From Saltatorellus ferox (GTDB taxonomy: Bacteria; Planctomycetota; UBA1135; GCA-002686595): a stretch of DNA of 64,000 bases. The notes beneath the pieces are model-generated. The model ran no database searches. It worked only from the letters and a program-made list of their open reading frames with translations, and was not told where the DNA came from. Below are positions 50,707 through 58,613 of the stretch, piece after piece. The number at the start of each line of letters is the position of its first letter. Position 1 is the first letter of the stretch. Made by a program: the position numbers and the translations under genes. Where the stretch lies: contig CP036434.1 of the NCBI GenBank assembly GCA_007751475.1, positions 2,356,001 to 2,420,000 of the forward strand. The letters run 5' to 3'.

Positions 50707-51227
50707 TTGAAGCCCAGACCCACCGTTCCGATCAGCCCGTCGATATCGACGTCGGTCGGGCCCGCGTCCACCGACGTCGTGTCGTACATCACCCTGAAGT
50801 TCAGGAACATCGAGTCGTTCAGGTCGACGAGGGCGCCGAAGCCTGCGTTGTAGCCGAAGTAGTCCTCCGACACGTTGCGGGTCTCCAGGTCGAAGCCGTA
50901 GCGCAGGTTCGCTTCGACGTAGGCCTGCAGCTTCCAGAGGCTGATCAGGCGCTTGCGGAGACCGAGGTCGAGTTCGGGCGTGTCCGAGGACTCGAACTCG
51001 CGCTGGTCGATACCGGCGACGACGTCGACGATGCCCGTCATGAAGGCCGCGTGGACCCCGTAGCCCGTGAGGTCGACGTCCTCCTCGCCCAGACCGGAGA
51101 GGTCTGCCTCGGCATCGTTGACCACGATCGCCCGCGCCTCGACGCTGAGGATGTCGGAAGGAATGACCTGGCAGCTGCCGAGGGTCGAGGCGGCCGTGAG
51201 GACCGCGATGAGAGAGGTGTTTCGCAT
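50700..51227 (-). CDS. Outer-membrane-barrel-like lipoprotein
   Basis: 175 residues from ATG 51227. A lipoprotein signal (LIAVLTAASTLGSCQV, lipobox LGSC) precedes a beta-rich protein with amphipathic strands: DLTGYGVHAAFMTGIVDVVAGI, KLQAYVEANLRYGFDL, SEDYFGYNAGFGALVDL and SMFLNFRVMYDTTS. The end is GLIGTVGLGFKF, with terminal Phe as in outer membrane barrels. This combination suggests a small barrel or barrel-like lipoprotein of the outer membrane; eight strands would fit. Its stop codon lies in the first unit of the 16-bp repeat. Confidence 0.65.
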   Translation of the reverse strand: MRNTSLIAVLTAASTLGSCQVIPSDILSVEARAIVVNDAEADLSGLGEEDVDLTGYGVHAAFMTGIVDVVAGIDQREFESSDTPELDLGLRKRLISLWKLQAYVEANLRYGFDLETRNVSEDYFGYNAGFGALVDLNDSMFLNFRVMYDTTSVDAGPTDVDIDGLIGTVGLGFKF

Positions 51228-51365
51228 GGTTGGGTGGCTCCGGATGGGACGGCAGCTTAGCGGAGTGCCCCACGGGAATACACCGCTTCTCGGGTTGGAC
51301 CATCCGTCCCGGCGCCACCTCGAGGAATACCCCTTATCGATGGGGAACGGTGTTCCGCCCGGTCG

Positions 51366-52031
51366 ATGGACCCGGCGAGGAAAGAGCGCCTACCCCGCTC
51401 GCCTCGACCTCGCTCCGTGTCCATCCACACCCAAAACAGTCCTCGTCGTCGGCCCCGTGGTCCGCTCGCTTCCCCTGGGACGCGAGGCGGAATGACGCTC
51501 GTCGAGCTCTCGGTCGCGATCGTCATCTTCACGGTCGCCACGGGCATGCTGCTTCAGCTCATCGCCTCGGGACGGGGACTCCGTGAGACCACTCGCCAAG
51601 AATGGCTCGCGACTTCGGTCGCGCAGAACGTCCTGGAACAGATGCGTGCGCTCGACTTCCACGACATCTCGGCCTGCTACGACGCGGACCCATTCAACGA
51701 TCCGGGCGGACCTGGAACCGCCCCTGGTGCGGCCTTTGCCGTCGACGGGCTCGAGCCCACCGCGGCCGACCTGGACGGCCTCGAAGGGGAGATCGTTCTG
51801 CCCGTGGTCAACCTCGGCACCGAAGTCGCCCCCGACTGGCAGGTGCGCGAAGACCAAGGGGATCCGCTCCTGGGGCTTCCGCGGGACCTCAACGGCGACG
51901 CCATCATCAACGCCGCCGACCACCGGGCGGACTACACGATCCTGCCGGTGCTCGTTCGGATTCGCTGGCGCGGCCGCTACGGGCCGCGCGAGCTGAGGTT
52001 CTTCTCGTCCATGACCCAGATGAAGCCCTGA
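51366..52031 (+). CDS. Type II secretion/type IV pilus-like prepilin (PilV-like)
   Basis: 221 residues from ATG 51366. A 42-residue basic leader (Arg/Pro-rich) ends in RGG, then MTLVELSVAIVIFTVATGMLLQLI: the prepilin cleavage and N-terminal helix pattern, with the Glu five residues after the cut. The leader is longer than usual. The mature part has two Cys-poor globular segments and no transmembrane helix other than the first. Its TGA overlaps the ATG of the next gene (TGATG). A minor pseudopilin role is likely. The machine's other genes are not in the window. Confidence 0.8.
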   Translation: MDPARKERLPRSPRPRSVSIHTQNSPRRRPRGPLASPGTRGGMTLVELSVAIVIFTVATGMLLQLIASGRGLRETTRQEWLATSVAQNVLEQMRALDFHDISACYDADPFNDPGGPGTAPGAAFAVDGLEPTAADLDGLEGEIVLPVVNLGTEVAPDWQVREDQGDPLLGLPRDLNGDAIINAADHRADYTILPVLVRIRWRGRYGPRELRFFSSMTQMKP

Positions 52032-52684
52032 TGTCAGCGCCACGAAACCGAAGGAATCGAACGGGACCGGAGGGCGACATGCGCTCTGGCTTCACGCTCC
52101 TGGAAATGGTGATGACGATCGCGCTGCTCGCCGTCTTCGCCGTGAAGATCACCTCCGTGATCGATACGACGACCAAGACGACCGAGTCGGACATCATGCG
52201 GACCACGGTCGATGCTCAGGCTCGTCAGGTGCTCCGTCAGATCGGCTTCGCCGTCATGGGGTCCCACCCGGAATCCCTCGACCCACGCATGCCCGCTCCG
52301 CTGAACCAGGCCAGCCTGAAGTATCAGGTCAACCTGGGCATCTCCGACGGCAAGGTCGTCTGGAGCGACGCCGAGGAGATCGCGCTGGAGGAGGGACGCC
52401 GACAGATCTACTGGAGCGACAACCCCGACGCCGCCGACGAGCGGCGCGTGGTCTGGACCAGCCTCGTGGCTCCCTACCTGGAAGGGGAGATCCCGAACGG
52501 CATGGATGACAACGGCAACGGTCTGATCGATGAGAAAGGCCTGTCGTTCACGATCGCCGGCCAGGCCATCTCGATGAAGCTCACGCTCGAGCGGGAGCGC
52601 GAGGGTCAAGAGCCCCTGGTCACGACCGTCGAGACCGTGGTGACCTGCCGGAACATGGTCGAAGGCTGGGCCCGGGCCGAATAG
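52031..52684 (+). CDS. Prepilin-like protein (PilW/GspJ-like)
   Basis: 217 residues from ATG 52031, which overlaps the previous stop. After 16 residues comes MRSGFTLLEMVMTIALLAVFAVKITSVI, a standard prepilin cleavage site (G/FTLLE). The mature globular part has an acidic, mostly beta region with DDNGNGLIDEKGLSF, which looks like a calcium-binding loop of the dockerin/pseudopilin kind. It is coupled to the PilV-like gene and precedes the HEAT-repeat gene with no gap. Confidence 0.8.
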   Translation: MSAPRNRRNRTGPEGDMRSGFTLLEMVMTIALLAVFAVKITSVIDTTTKTTESDIMRTTVDAQARQVLRQIGFAVMGSHPESLDPRMPAPLNQASLKYQVNLGISDGKVVWSDAEEIALEEGRRQIYWSDNPDAADERRVVWTSLVAPYLEGEIPNGMDDNGNGLIDEKGLSFTIAGQAISMKLTLEREREGQEPLVTTVETVVTCRNMVEGWARAE

Positions 52685-54133
52685 ATGCACATGAAGCAGC
52701 AGCACAAGAGCCGACCGAACTCGTCCACCTCGCTCGCAGCACGGGTGTCCGCCGGTGCGGTCCGTCGGCCCGCGCGAGGATGGCGCGCGTTTCTGGCCAG
52801 CGTTTGCGTGCTACTCGCCGCGCCCGTCGCTTCCCACGCCGCCGCGTCTCCCTCGTCACACTTCCCCGCACGCTCTTCGGCTTCGATGCCGGACGGGCCA
52901 GGGGGGCCACGGCTCGCCAAACTTCTTCTCGACGCCAGCCGAGGTGAGTACTCCGTGGACCGGATCCGCGACGCGGCCGCCGCCTTCGGATCAGCTTCGA
53001 TTCCGGCGGTGCTCGACGTGCTCGAAGAGGGCACGTTCCACGAGAGGCGAAAGCAAGGCGGGATCGTCGTTCACGCCCTGGACGAGGACGCCCGCCTGGG
53101 CCTTGCCCGTGCGCTCGGAACGTTCCAGTGGGAGAGCGTTCGCCGCTGGATCGAGCACCGTCTTCAGGGTGATCCCAGCCTGAAGGCGCGGTCGACGCTC
53201 CTCTTCGTCGTGGGCGCCGCTGCGCCCGACGAATCCCTGGGCGACCTCCTGATGCCCATCGCCGATGTTCCGCGGGGCCAGGAACGAGCGCTTCGCCAGC
53301 CGTTGGAAGACGCGTTGGCCTCGGCGCTTGCGCGGGAGTCGAACCTCCAGGACGAACTCAGAGCGCTCTTCGTGAACACGCCGCCCACGTTTCTGCGGTC
53401 GGTCATCGCCGGGATCAAGAAGGGCGGCGATCAGGCTTCGCTCGACGGGCTGTCGCGACTCCTGGACTCGGTCCCGGAAGCGGACCCGCTGCTGATGATC
53501 GAGATATCGGATCTCGCCAAGACCGTCGTGCGTCCCGTGCCTGGACGGACGCTCGATCGGATCCGGGCTGCCCTGATCAGCCGCAACGAATCGGTCCAGG
53601 TCGAGGCGGCCAAGGCGCTCGGTCGACTGGACGACGTCGCCGCCGTTCCGATGCTGATCGAAGCGCTCCTGTCCACCAGCGGCGCGCTTCGGATCGAGGC
53701 GAAGGTCGCCCTGGATCGGCTGAGCGCCGAGCGCTTCGGCTCCGATGCGGCCGCGTGGTCGCAGTGGCACAGTGACTCCCAGCGCTGGCTCCAGGGCGAG
53801 GCGCCGCGCTGGAAGGCGGATCTCCGGACCGGGGACCAGAGCCGGGTCTCCCGCGCGCTCCTTCAGGTCGCGCGCTTCCGCATCTATCGCTACGAGTTCG
53901 TCGAGGACGTCGCTGCCGCCCTGGCCAACGGCAACGAGAACACCTGCGTCGTGGCGTGCGCCGTCCTGGGGCACTTCGCCACCTCGGGGTCGATCGAGCC
54001 GCTGCTCAAGGCGCTCGACCATCCGATCATCGCGGTCAGGAAGGCGGCGCTCGAGGCACTCGTCCGGGCGACGGGAGCCGATCATGGCGAACACGCGTCC
54101 GAATGGCGCGCGGCAGGCTGGCCACGCACCTGA
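52685..54133 (+). CDS. Exported HEAT-repeat protein
   Basis: 482 residues from ATG 52685, starting right after the previous stop. A signal peptide ends about residue 52 (FLASVCVLLAAPVASHAA). The rest is an alpha solenoid with HEAT/ARM repeats: VQVEAAKALGRLDDVAAVPMLIEALL, LRIEAKVALDRL and VVACAVLGHFATSGSIEPLLKALDHPIIAVRKAALEAL. Being in one operon with two prepilin-like genes, it may serve as an assembly or secretion scaffold. Function otherwise unknown. Two hairpins follow. Confidence 0.75.
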   Translation: MHMKQQHKSRPNSSTSLAARVSAGAVRRPARGWRAFLASVCVLLAAPVASHAAASPSSHFPARSSASMPDGPGGPRLAKLLLDASRGEYSVDRIRDAAAAFGSASIPAVLDVLEEGTFHERRKQGGIVVHALDEDARLGLARALGTFQWESVRRWIEHRLQGDPSLKARSTLLFVVGAAAPDESLGDLLMPIADVPRGQERALRQPLEDALASALARESNLQDELRALFVNTPPTFLRSVIAGIKKGGDQASLDGLSRLLDSVPEADPLLMIEISDLAKTVVRPVPGRTLDRIRAALISRNESVQVEAAKALGRLDDVAAVPMLIEALLSTSGALRIEAKVALDRLSAERFGSDAAAWSQWHSDSQRWLQGEAPRWKADLRTGDQSRVSRALLQVARFRIYRYEFVEDVAAALANGNENTCVVACAVLGHFATSGSIEPLLKALDHPIIAVRKAALEALVRATGADHGEHASEWRAAGWPRT

Positions 54134-54147
54134 GATCGATACGCAAC

Positions 54148-54170
54148 GGGGGGCCTCGAGGAGGCCTCCC
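54148..54170 (+). terminator. Hairpin after the HEAT protein gene (first of two)
   Basis: GGGGGGCCTC (54148-54157) pairs with GAGGCCTCCC (54161-54170), with one G-T pair and a GAG loop. It starts 15 bases after the stop at 54133. No T-run. Confidence 0.5.
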
Positions 54171-54196
54171 AGAGCGTTCCAGAGCGATCCTGCGAG

Positions 54197-54234
54197 CGAT
54201 CCTGGCGACTCACTTCATTGAGTCGCCAGGATCG
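54197..54234 (+). terminator. Strong hairpin before ctaA (second of two)
   Basis: CGATCCTGGCGACTCA (54197-54212) pairs perfectly with TGAGTCGCCAGGATCG (54219-54234), 16 bp, loop CTTCAT. It lies 63 bases past the HEAT gene stop and 83 bases before ctaA. No T-run, so termination is plausible but not shown. Confidence 0.6.
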
Positions 54235-54316
54235 TTGAAGTTCCGGGCTGTGTGGCGCATCTACAGGGCATCCGGCGGGTATCCTGCTCGCCGAATCCTG
54301 CGGCGAAGTACCAGCC

Positions 54317-55459
54317 ATGAACGCCACGACCACAGCCCAAGCCAGCGCCACGCGCACGCGCCTCCGCAACGTCCTGATCGCACTTTTCGCGATCGGCGTT
54401 CCGCTCGCCTGGATGCGCGACCCCCAGCTCGTCTGGCAACCGCTCCTCCCGATCCCGCTGCTGTTTCTGACGCCGCGCGGAACCACCCGCGTACTTGCGT
54501 TCTTCGCCGCGGTGCTGGTCGTCCTCGGTGGGGGGGTCACGACCTACCGTGAGGGCATGGCCGTGCCCGACTGGCCCGCGACGTTCGACCAGAACATGTG
54601 GACCTATCCATACGCGGAGATGTTGAACGAGGGCAAGGGCGTCACGCTCGAGCACGTCCACCGCCTCTGGGCTTCGGCCCTCGGCCTCGTGGCGATCTGC
54701 GTGCTCCTTTCCTGCTTCATCTATCGAGCGCGCACCACCGTCACGGTCTTCGCCAGCCTCGTGCTGCTGGCGATCATCGGCCAAGGCCTCCTCGGCGGCA
54801 CGCGAGTCCTGGAGAACAGCCAGAACCTCGCGTTCCTTCACGGCGCGATCGCCCAGGCCGTCGTGGCGAGCATCGTCGCCCTGGCGGTTTTCTGCAGCCG
54901 TACCTGGCAGCGTGCGGAGCGGGTCGGCTCCGAGTACGCGCGAGGCGCCCACTTCCTCGGGCCCTGGGTCGCCGGGTCGGTCTATACCCAGATCGCGCTC
55001 GGCGCATGGCTTCGCCATCAGGGGCAGACCATTGCGCTGCTGATCCACATCACGCTCGCGCTCTTCGTCGTGGTGGCGGTGCTGGTCCTGGCGAAGCAGC
55101 TCGGCGTCGCCGCCAAGGAAGCGCCGGCCGCGGCCTCCGCCAGCGTGCGCCCGCTCGCCCGCCTCCAGAGCTGGCTCCTGGGATCGCTCATCGCACAGTT
55201 TCTTCTGGGCGTGCTCGCGACCTACGGCATCTACAGTCTCTCGGGTGGCATGCAGGCGCAGGTCTCCCTCGGCGAGGCCGTGTTCGCCACGGCCCACGTA
55301 TTCGTGGGCGCCGTTCTCCTTTCGTCCACCGTCGTCGGCACCATGTACGCCCGTCGCGTCCTCCGACCACCCGTGGTCGCTTCCGCTGGCGTCTCCGCTG
55401 GCGTCTCTTCTGGCGCCCCGTCTCCGGCGCACCACGCGCCGCTCCATTCCGGGTCATGA
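54317..55459 (+). CDS. ctaA: Heme A synthase (CtaA/Cox15)
   Basis: 380 residues from ATG 54317. Eight predicted membrane helices form two homologous halves. Conserved heme-ligand or substrate His residues lie in VTLEHVHRLWAS, AFLHGAIAQA, LLIHITLALF and ATAHVFVGA. The motif GGGVTTYREGMAVPDWP is typical of Cox15-type enzymes. It hydroxylates the C8 methyl of heme O to make heme A for cytochrome c oxidase, at the inner membrane. It is coupled to ctaB (ATGA), which supplies heme O. The C-terminus carries a 12-bp repeat. A helix-rich N-terminal ~20 residues precedes the family core. Confidence 0.93.
   Translation: MNATTTAQASATRTRLRNVLIALFAIGVPLAWMRDPQLVWQPLLPIPLLFLTPRGTTRVLAFFAAVLVVLGGGVTTYREGMAVPDWPATFDQNMWTYPYAEMLNEGKGVTLEHVHRLWASALGLVAICVLLSCFIYRARTTVTVFASLVLLAIIGQGLLGGTRVLENSQNLAFLHGAIAQAVVASIVALAVFCSRTWQRAERVGSEYARGAHFLGPWVAGSVYTQIALGAWLRHQGQTIALLIHITLALFVVVAVLVLAKQLGVAAKEAPAAASASVRPLARLQSWLLGSLIAQFLLGVLATYGIYSLSGGMQAQVSLGEAVFATAHVFVGAVLLSSTVVGTMYARRVLRPPVVASAGVSAGVSSGAPSPAHHAPLHSGS
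55382..55417 (+). repeat. 12-bp tandem repeat at the end of ctaA
   Basis: TCCGCTGGCGTC is present twice exactly (55382-55393, 55394-55405) and once with three changes (55406-55417). In frame; gives Ser-Ala-Gly-Val units in the C-terminal tail after the last helix. Confidence 0.75.
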
Positions 55460-56364
55460 CCAGCACCTCTCGAATCTACACCGGCGAGCCCCGCGGGCTC
55501 GTGGCCCCCTGGGCCGAGCTCCTGCGCGTGCGCGTCGCCGTGATGGTCTTCCTGACGGGCGCCCTCGGAGGCTGGCTCGCGACGCGTGACCCCTCGCTCG
55601 GGAACCTCGCGCGCTGCGCCGAGGCGGCGTTCTACATCCTGCTCGTCACCGGCAGCGCGAGCATCCTGAACCAGGTCATCGAACGCGACCTCGACGGCCT
55701 GATGGAGCGAACGAAGAACCGACCGCTCGTCACGGGTGAGGTCTCCGTGCTCGCAGCCGTCGTCGTCGCGTCGGTCATGGGAGTGCTGGGCACGGCCGGG
55801 CTGGCGCTGTCGTTCAACCTGCTCTCCGCGGTGCTGATCCTCGCGACGCTGCTCGTCTACGTGGCGATCTACACGCCGCTCAAGCGCGTGAGCACCCTGA
55901 ACACCGTCATCGGCGCCGTGCCGGGGGCCGCGCCCGTGCTGATCGGCTACGCCGCGCTCGCGGGTGAGATCGGCCCGCTCGGCTGGGCGCTCTTCGCGAC
56001 GATCTTCGCCTGGCAGTTCCCGCACTTCATGGCCATCGCCTGGATGTACCGCAAGGACTACGCGCTGGCCGGGCACAAGATGGTGCCGACGGAGCCTGGC
56101 TCCGAGGGCGCCGCCGGTCGGTACGCGCTGCTCTACTCGCTCAGCATCGTGCCCGTCACCCTGATGCCCGCGCTCAGCGGCCTCGCGGGACCGACGTACG
56201 TCATCGGCGCACTGGTCCTGGGCATCATGTACATCATTCCGTCGTACCAGTTTTCGCGGGAGGAGAACCTCCCGAACGCGAAGCGACTGCTCCTGGTCTC
56301 GATCATCTACCTGCCCGCGCTGATGGCGCTGCTCTTCATCGATCCCGTGCTGCGCGGCGTCTGA
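55456..56364 (+). CDS. ctaB: Protoheme IX farnesyltransferase (heme O synthase)
   Basis: 302 residues from ATG 55456, overlapping the ctaA stop. UbiA-type prenyltransferase with about nine helices. The first Asp motif is NQVIERDLDGLMERTKNRPL (about 72-91), and the second lies in MYRKDYALAGHKMVP (about 200). It transfers a farnesyl group to heme B to make heme O. The GAVPGAAPVLIGY block and length match CyoE/CtaB. It is followed nine bases later by the SCO1-DUF420 fusion, so the three probably form one heme/copper assembly operon. The oxidase subunits are not in the window. Confidence 0.94.
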   Translation: MTSTSRIYTGEPRGLVAPWAELLRVRVAVMVFLTGALGGWLATRDPSLGNLARCAEAAFYILLVTGSASILNQVIERDLDGLMERTKNRPLVTGEVSVLAAVVVASVMGVLGTAGLALSFNLLSAVLILATLLVYVAIYTPLKRVSTLNTVIGAVPGAAPVLIGYAALAGEIGPLGWALFATIFAWQFPHFMAIAWMYRKDYALAGHKMVPTEPGSEGAAGRYALLYSLSIVPVTLMPALSGLAGPTYVIGALVLGIMYIIPSYQFSREENLPNAKRLLLVSIIYLPALMALLFIDPVLRGV

Positions 56365-56372
56365 TCCATTCC

Positions 56373-57551
56373 ATGAATACGCCCCGCTTCGTGTGGTCTT
56401 CGCTCCTGTTCGTCGTTCTGGCCTGGAGTGCCTCCACGGCGTCGGCTGCAGCACCTCCTGCGGCACCGGCCTCGAGCCAGGACGGCTTCACGAGCGCTGG
56501 GGCCCCCGCGCCTGACTCGGCCGATCGTTTCGGCGAGGTGCCCGAGTTCCAGTTCGAGGACAGCCGCGGAGGCACGCTCTCGAAGAAGGACCTTCTCGGC
56601 GCGCCCTGGATCGCCGTCCCTTTCTTCCTGCGCTGCACCGGGCCCTGCCCCAGCATCACGCGGGACATCCGGGCTCGTCTGCACGACGAGTTCCAGGGGA
56701 CGCCCGTTCGCATCGTCTCGTTCTCGATCGACCCCGAGATCGACACGCCCGAAGAGCTGCGCGCCTACGCCGACTCGATCGAGGCGGATCCCGAGCGCTG
56801 GCTCTTCGTGCGTTCGAGGACCGAGTTCGAGATGCACGACTTCATCCGCGATGGGTTGATGGTGCCGCTGCAGCGCAACGCTGACGCCGAGGATCCGGGC
56901 GCCGCGATCACCCACGGCACCCGGATGCCCGTGATCGACGCGGAGGGAAAGATCGCAGGGATGTACGAACTCGCCGACCCCGCGCTGGGGGAGAACGGGC
57001 TGCCCCTGGAAGAGTCGGAGCCGATCCTCGAGGGACGGTACGGGCTGCTCATCGCTCGAGCACGGGCGCTCGCGGGCCTGGAGTACCTCTGGCCGCTGCC
57101 CCCGGCCAAGGGCGAGACCTCGCGCATCCCGCTCCTGAACGCGATCCTGAACGGAACGGCCTTCGTCCTTCTGATCTGCGGCATCTTTGCGATCAAGAGC
57201 GGCGCGAAGAAGACCCACGAGGTCTTCATGAAGCTGGCGTTCGTCTTCAGCGCGGCGTTCCTGGGTTTCTACCTCTACTACCACTTCAAGGTGCAGCCGA
57301 TCCAGGGCGGGCCCACCCCGTACCACGGCGCGGGGGCGCTCAAGATCGGCTACCTCGTGATGCTGCTGACGCACATCGTGCTCGCCGTCGTGAACCTGCC
57401 GATGGTGCTCCGGACGTTCTGGCTGGCGCACAAGGAGGACTGGGTCCGGCACAAGCGACTCGCGCGCTGGACGTTCCCGATCTGGGCGTACGTTTCCCTC
57501 ACGGGAGTCCTCGTCTACCTGATGCTGTATCCGCTCAACCCGCCCGCGTAG
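56373..57551 (+). CDS. SCO1/SenC copper chaperone fused to a DUF420 membrane domain
   Basis: 392 residues from ATG 56373. A signal or anchor (MNTPRFVWSSLLFVVLAWSASTASA) precedes the SCO1 thioredoxin fold: FFLRCTGPCPSITRD holds the CxxxC copper site (about 88-92) and THGTRMPVIDAEGKI the copper-ligand His (about 190). The last ~150 residues are a four-helix DUF420 domain: LLNAILNGTAFVLLICGIFAI, VFMKLAFVFSAAFLGFYLYYHF, GYLVMLLTHIVLAVVNLPMVL and WTFPIWAYVSLTGVLVYLML. SCO1 delivers copper to oxidase subunit II. DUF420 is usually a separate small gene beside SCO1 and the ctaA/B genes; here it is fused. Confidence 0.92.
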   Translation: MNTPRFVWSSLLFVVLAWSASTASAAAPPAAPASSQDGFTSAGAPAPDSADRFGEVPEFQFEDSRGGTLSKKDLLGAPWIAVPFFLRCTGPCPSITRDIRARLHDEFQGTPVRIVSFSIDPEIDTPEELRAYADSIEADPERWLFVRSRTEFEMHDFIRDGLMVPLQRNADAEDPGAAITHGTRMPVIDAEGKIAGMYELADPALGENGLPLEESEPILEGRYGLLIARARALAGLEYLWPLPPAKGETSRIPLLNAILNGTAFVLLICGIFAIKSGAKKTHEVFMKLAFVFSAAFLGFYLYYHFKVQPIQGGPTPYHGAGALKIGYLVMLLTHIVLAVVNLPMVLRTFWLAHKEDWVRHKRLARWTFPIWAYVSLTGVLVYLMLYPLNPPA

Positions 57552-57570
57552 TCGCGCGTGCGCCCGGCGT

Positions 57571-58368
57571 TCAGCCGCCGAAGCGTTCGCCCTTGCGCGC
57601 CCGCTCGGCGTTCGTCCTTTCGACGCGCGCGCTCACGCGGCGCCAGAGTCGGGGCGACGAGCGGATCGTCCGCGCGTACCCCGCGCCCGCGTAGTCCCGA
57701 ACGAAGCGCGCCAGGTCCGTTCGGCTGAGCCCGTGGTTCTGCGCCGCGAATCCGAGCGCGCCGAGGTCCTTGGCGAGCCAGCGCTCGGGGATCCGCGTCC
57801 AGACCTGCGCGCGATGGAGATCGATCAGGACAATCTCGGGGTTCCGGTCCTCGCCGCGTACCAGGAGGTGACCGAAGTACAGGTCGCGGTGGTTGACGCC
57901 CGCCGCGTGCATGCCGGCGACCAGCCGGGCGACGCGCCGGATCCAGGCCCTGCGGGCGCGGAAGTCCCCGGGGCGAAGGGAGGCGGCCACCTCTCCCAGG
58001 GTTCGCTGCGTCCCGACGTCCTCGGTGACGAGGAACGAGCGACGCCGGAGCCAGCGCTGGCCTCGCACTCCCCATCCGATGAGCGTGGGAGCTGCCACGC
58101 CGCTGGACCGGAGCGTCTGCAGGGCGTGCGCCTCGCGGCTCGCGTCGAGGGGCGGGGTCCGCAGGGACGTGAGTTCCTTCAGCGCTTCACGGACGCCGAT
58201 TCCGGAGGCGAGCTTCGCGAAATAGCTCTGGCCGCCCTGGTCGAATCGGAAGGTCCTGCGCCCGCCTTTCTCACGGAACGTCTCGCCGGACCGGGCCGCC
58301 AGCCACTCGTAGGGGTCGCCTTCTCCAATCGCCGAGCGAAGCGGTTCGATCGCGGTCCAGTGGTTCAT
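57571..58368 (-). CDS. waaP: LPS core heptose kinase (WaaP orthologue)
   Basis: 265 residues from ATG 58368, the same length as E. coli WaaP. Its landmarks match WaaP point by point: GDPYEWLAARSGETFRE start, TFRFDQGGQSYFAKL with the ATP-site Lys, LKELTSLRTPPLDASRE, FLVTEDVG, MHAAGVNHRDLYFGHLLV (catalytic Asp, about 166) and VLIDLHRAQVWTRIPERW (metal-binding Asp). It phosphorylates heptose I of the LPS inner core with ATP in the cytoplasm. It is one small gene away from waaG on the same strand, as in enterobacterial waa clusters. Confidence 0.92.
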   Translation of the reverse strand: MNHWTAIEPLRSAIGEGDPYEWLAARSGETFREKGGRRTFRFDQGGQSYFAKLASGIGVREALKELTSLRTPPLDASREAHALQTLRSSGVAAPTLIGWGVRGQRWLRRRSFLVTEDVGTQRTLGEVAASLRPGDFRARRAWIRRVARLVAGMHAAGVNHRDLYFGHLLVRGEDRNPEIVLIDLHRAQVWTRIPERWLAKDLGALGFAAQNHGLSRTDLARFVRDYAGAGYARTIRSSPRLWRRVSARVERTNAERARKGERFGG

Positions 58369-58386
58369 CCGTTGCCCGCCGCGCGG

Positions 58387-58575
58387 CTACTCATCATCGG
58401 GCGAGGTGGCCTGCGAAGAGTCCTCGGAAGGCACGTCTCCGGTCTCGCCGGACTTCTTGGACTGGCTCACCGCCGTGTAGAGCAGGAAGGCGAGGATCAG
58501 GAGCGTGGGGATCCCCGCCACGAGCCAGAGGTGGCTGCTGGACTGTCGAACGGCTTCGGTGGTTTCGCTGGGCAT
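58387..58575 (-). CDS. 62-residue single-pass membrane protein between waaP and waaG
   Basis: ATG 58575 to stop at 58387. A short polar start (MPSETTEAVRQSSS) leads into one membrane helix (HLWLVAGIPTLLILAFLLYTAV), then an acidic Ser/Asp/Glu tail. The frame continues upstream but only as non-coding sequence. It is spaced 38 bases after waaG's stop and 18 bases before waaP, consistent with a three-gene operon. No family is recognised; it may be a small adaptor for the waa enzymes. Confidence 0.6.
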   Translation of the reverse strand: MPSETTEAVRQSSSHLWLVAGIPTLLILAFLLYTAVSQSKKSGETGDVPSEDSSQATSPDDE

Positions 58576-58613
58576 GGAGCGGAGTGTTCGCGGTCGGTGC
58601 GCCGGGCGCAAGC

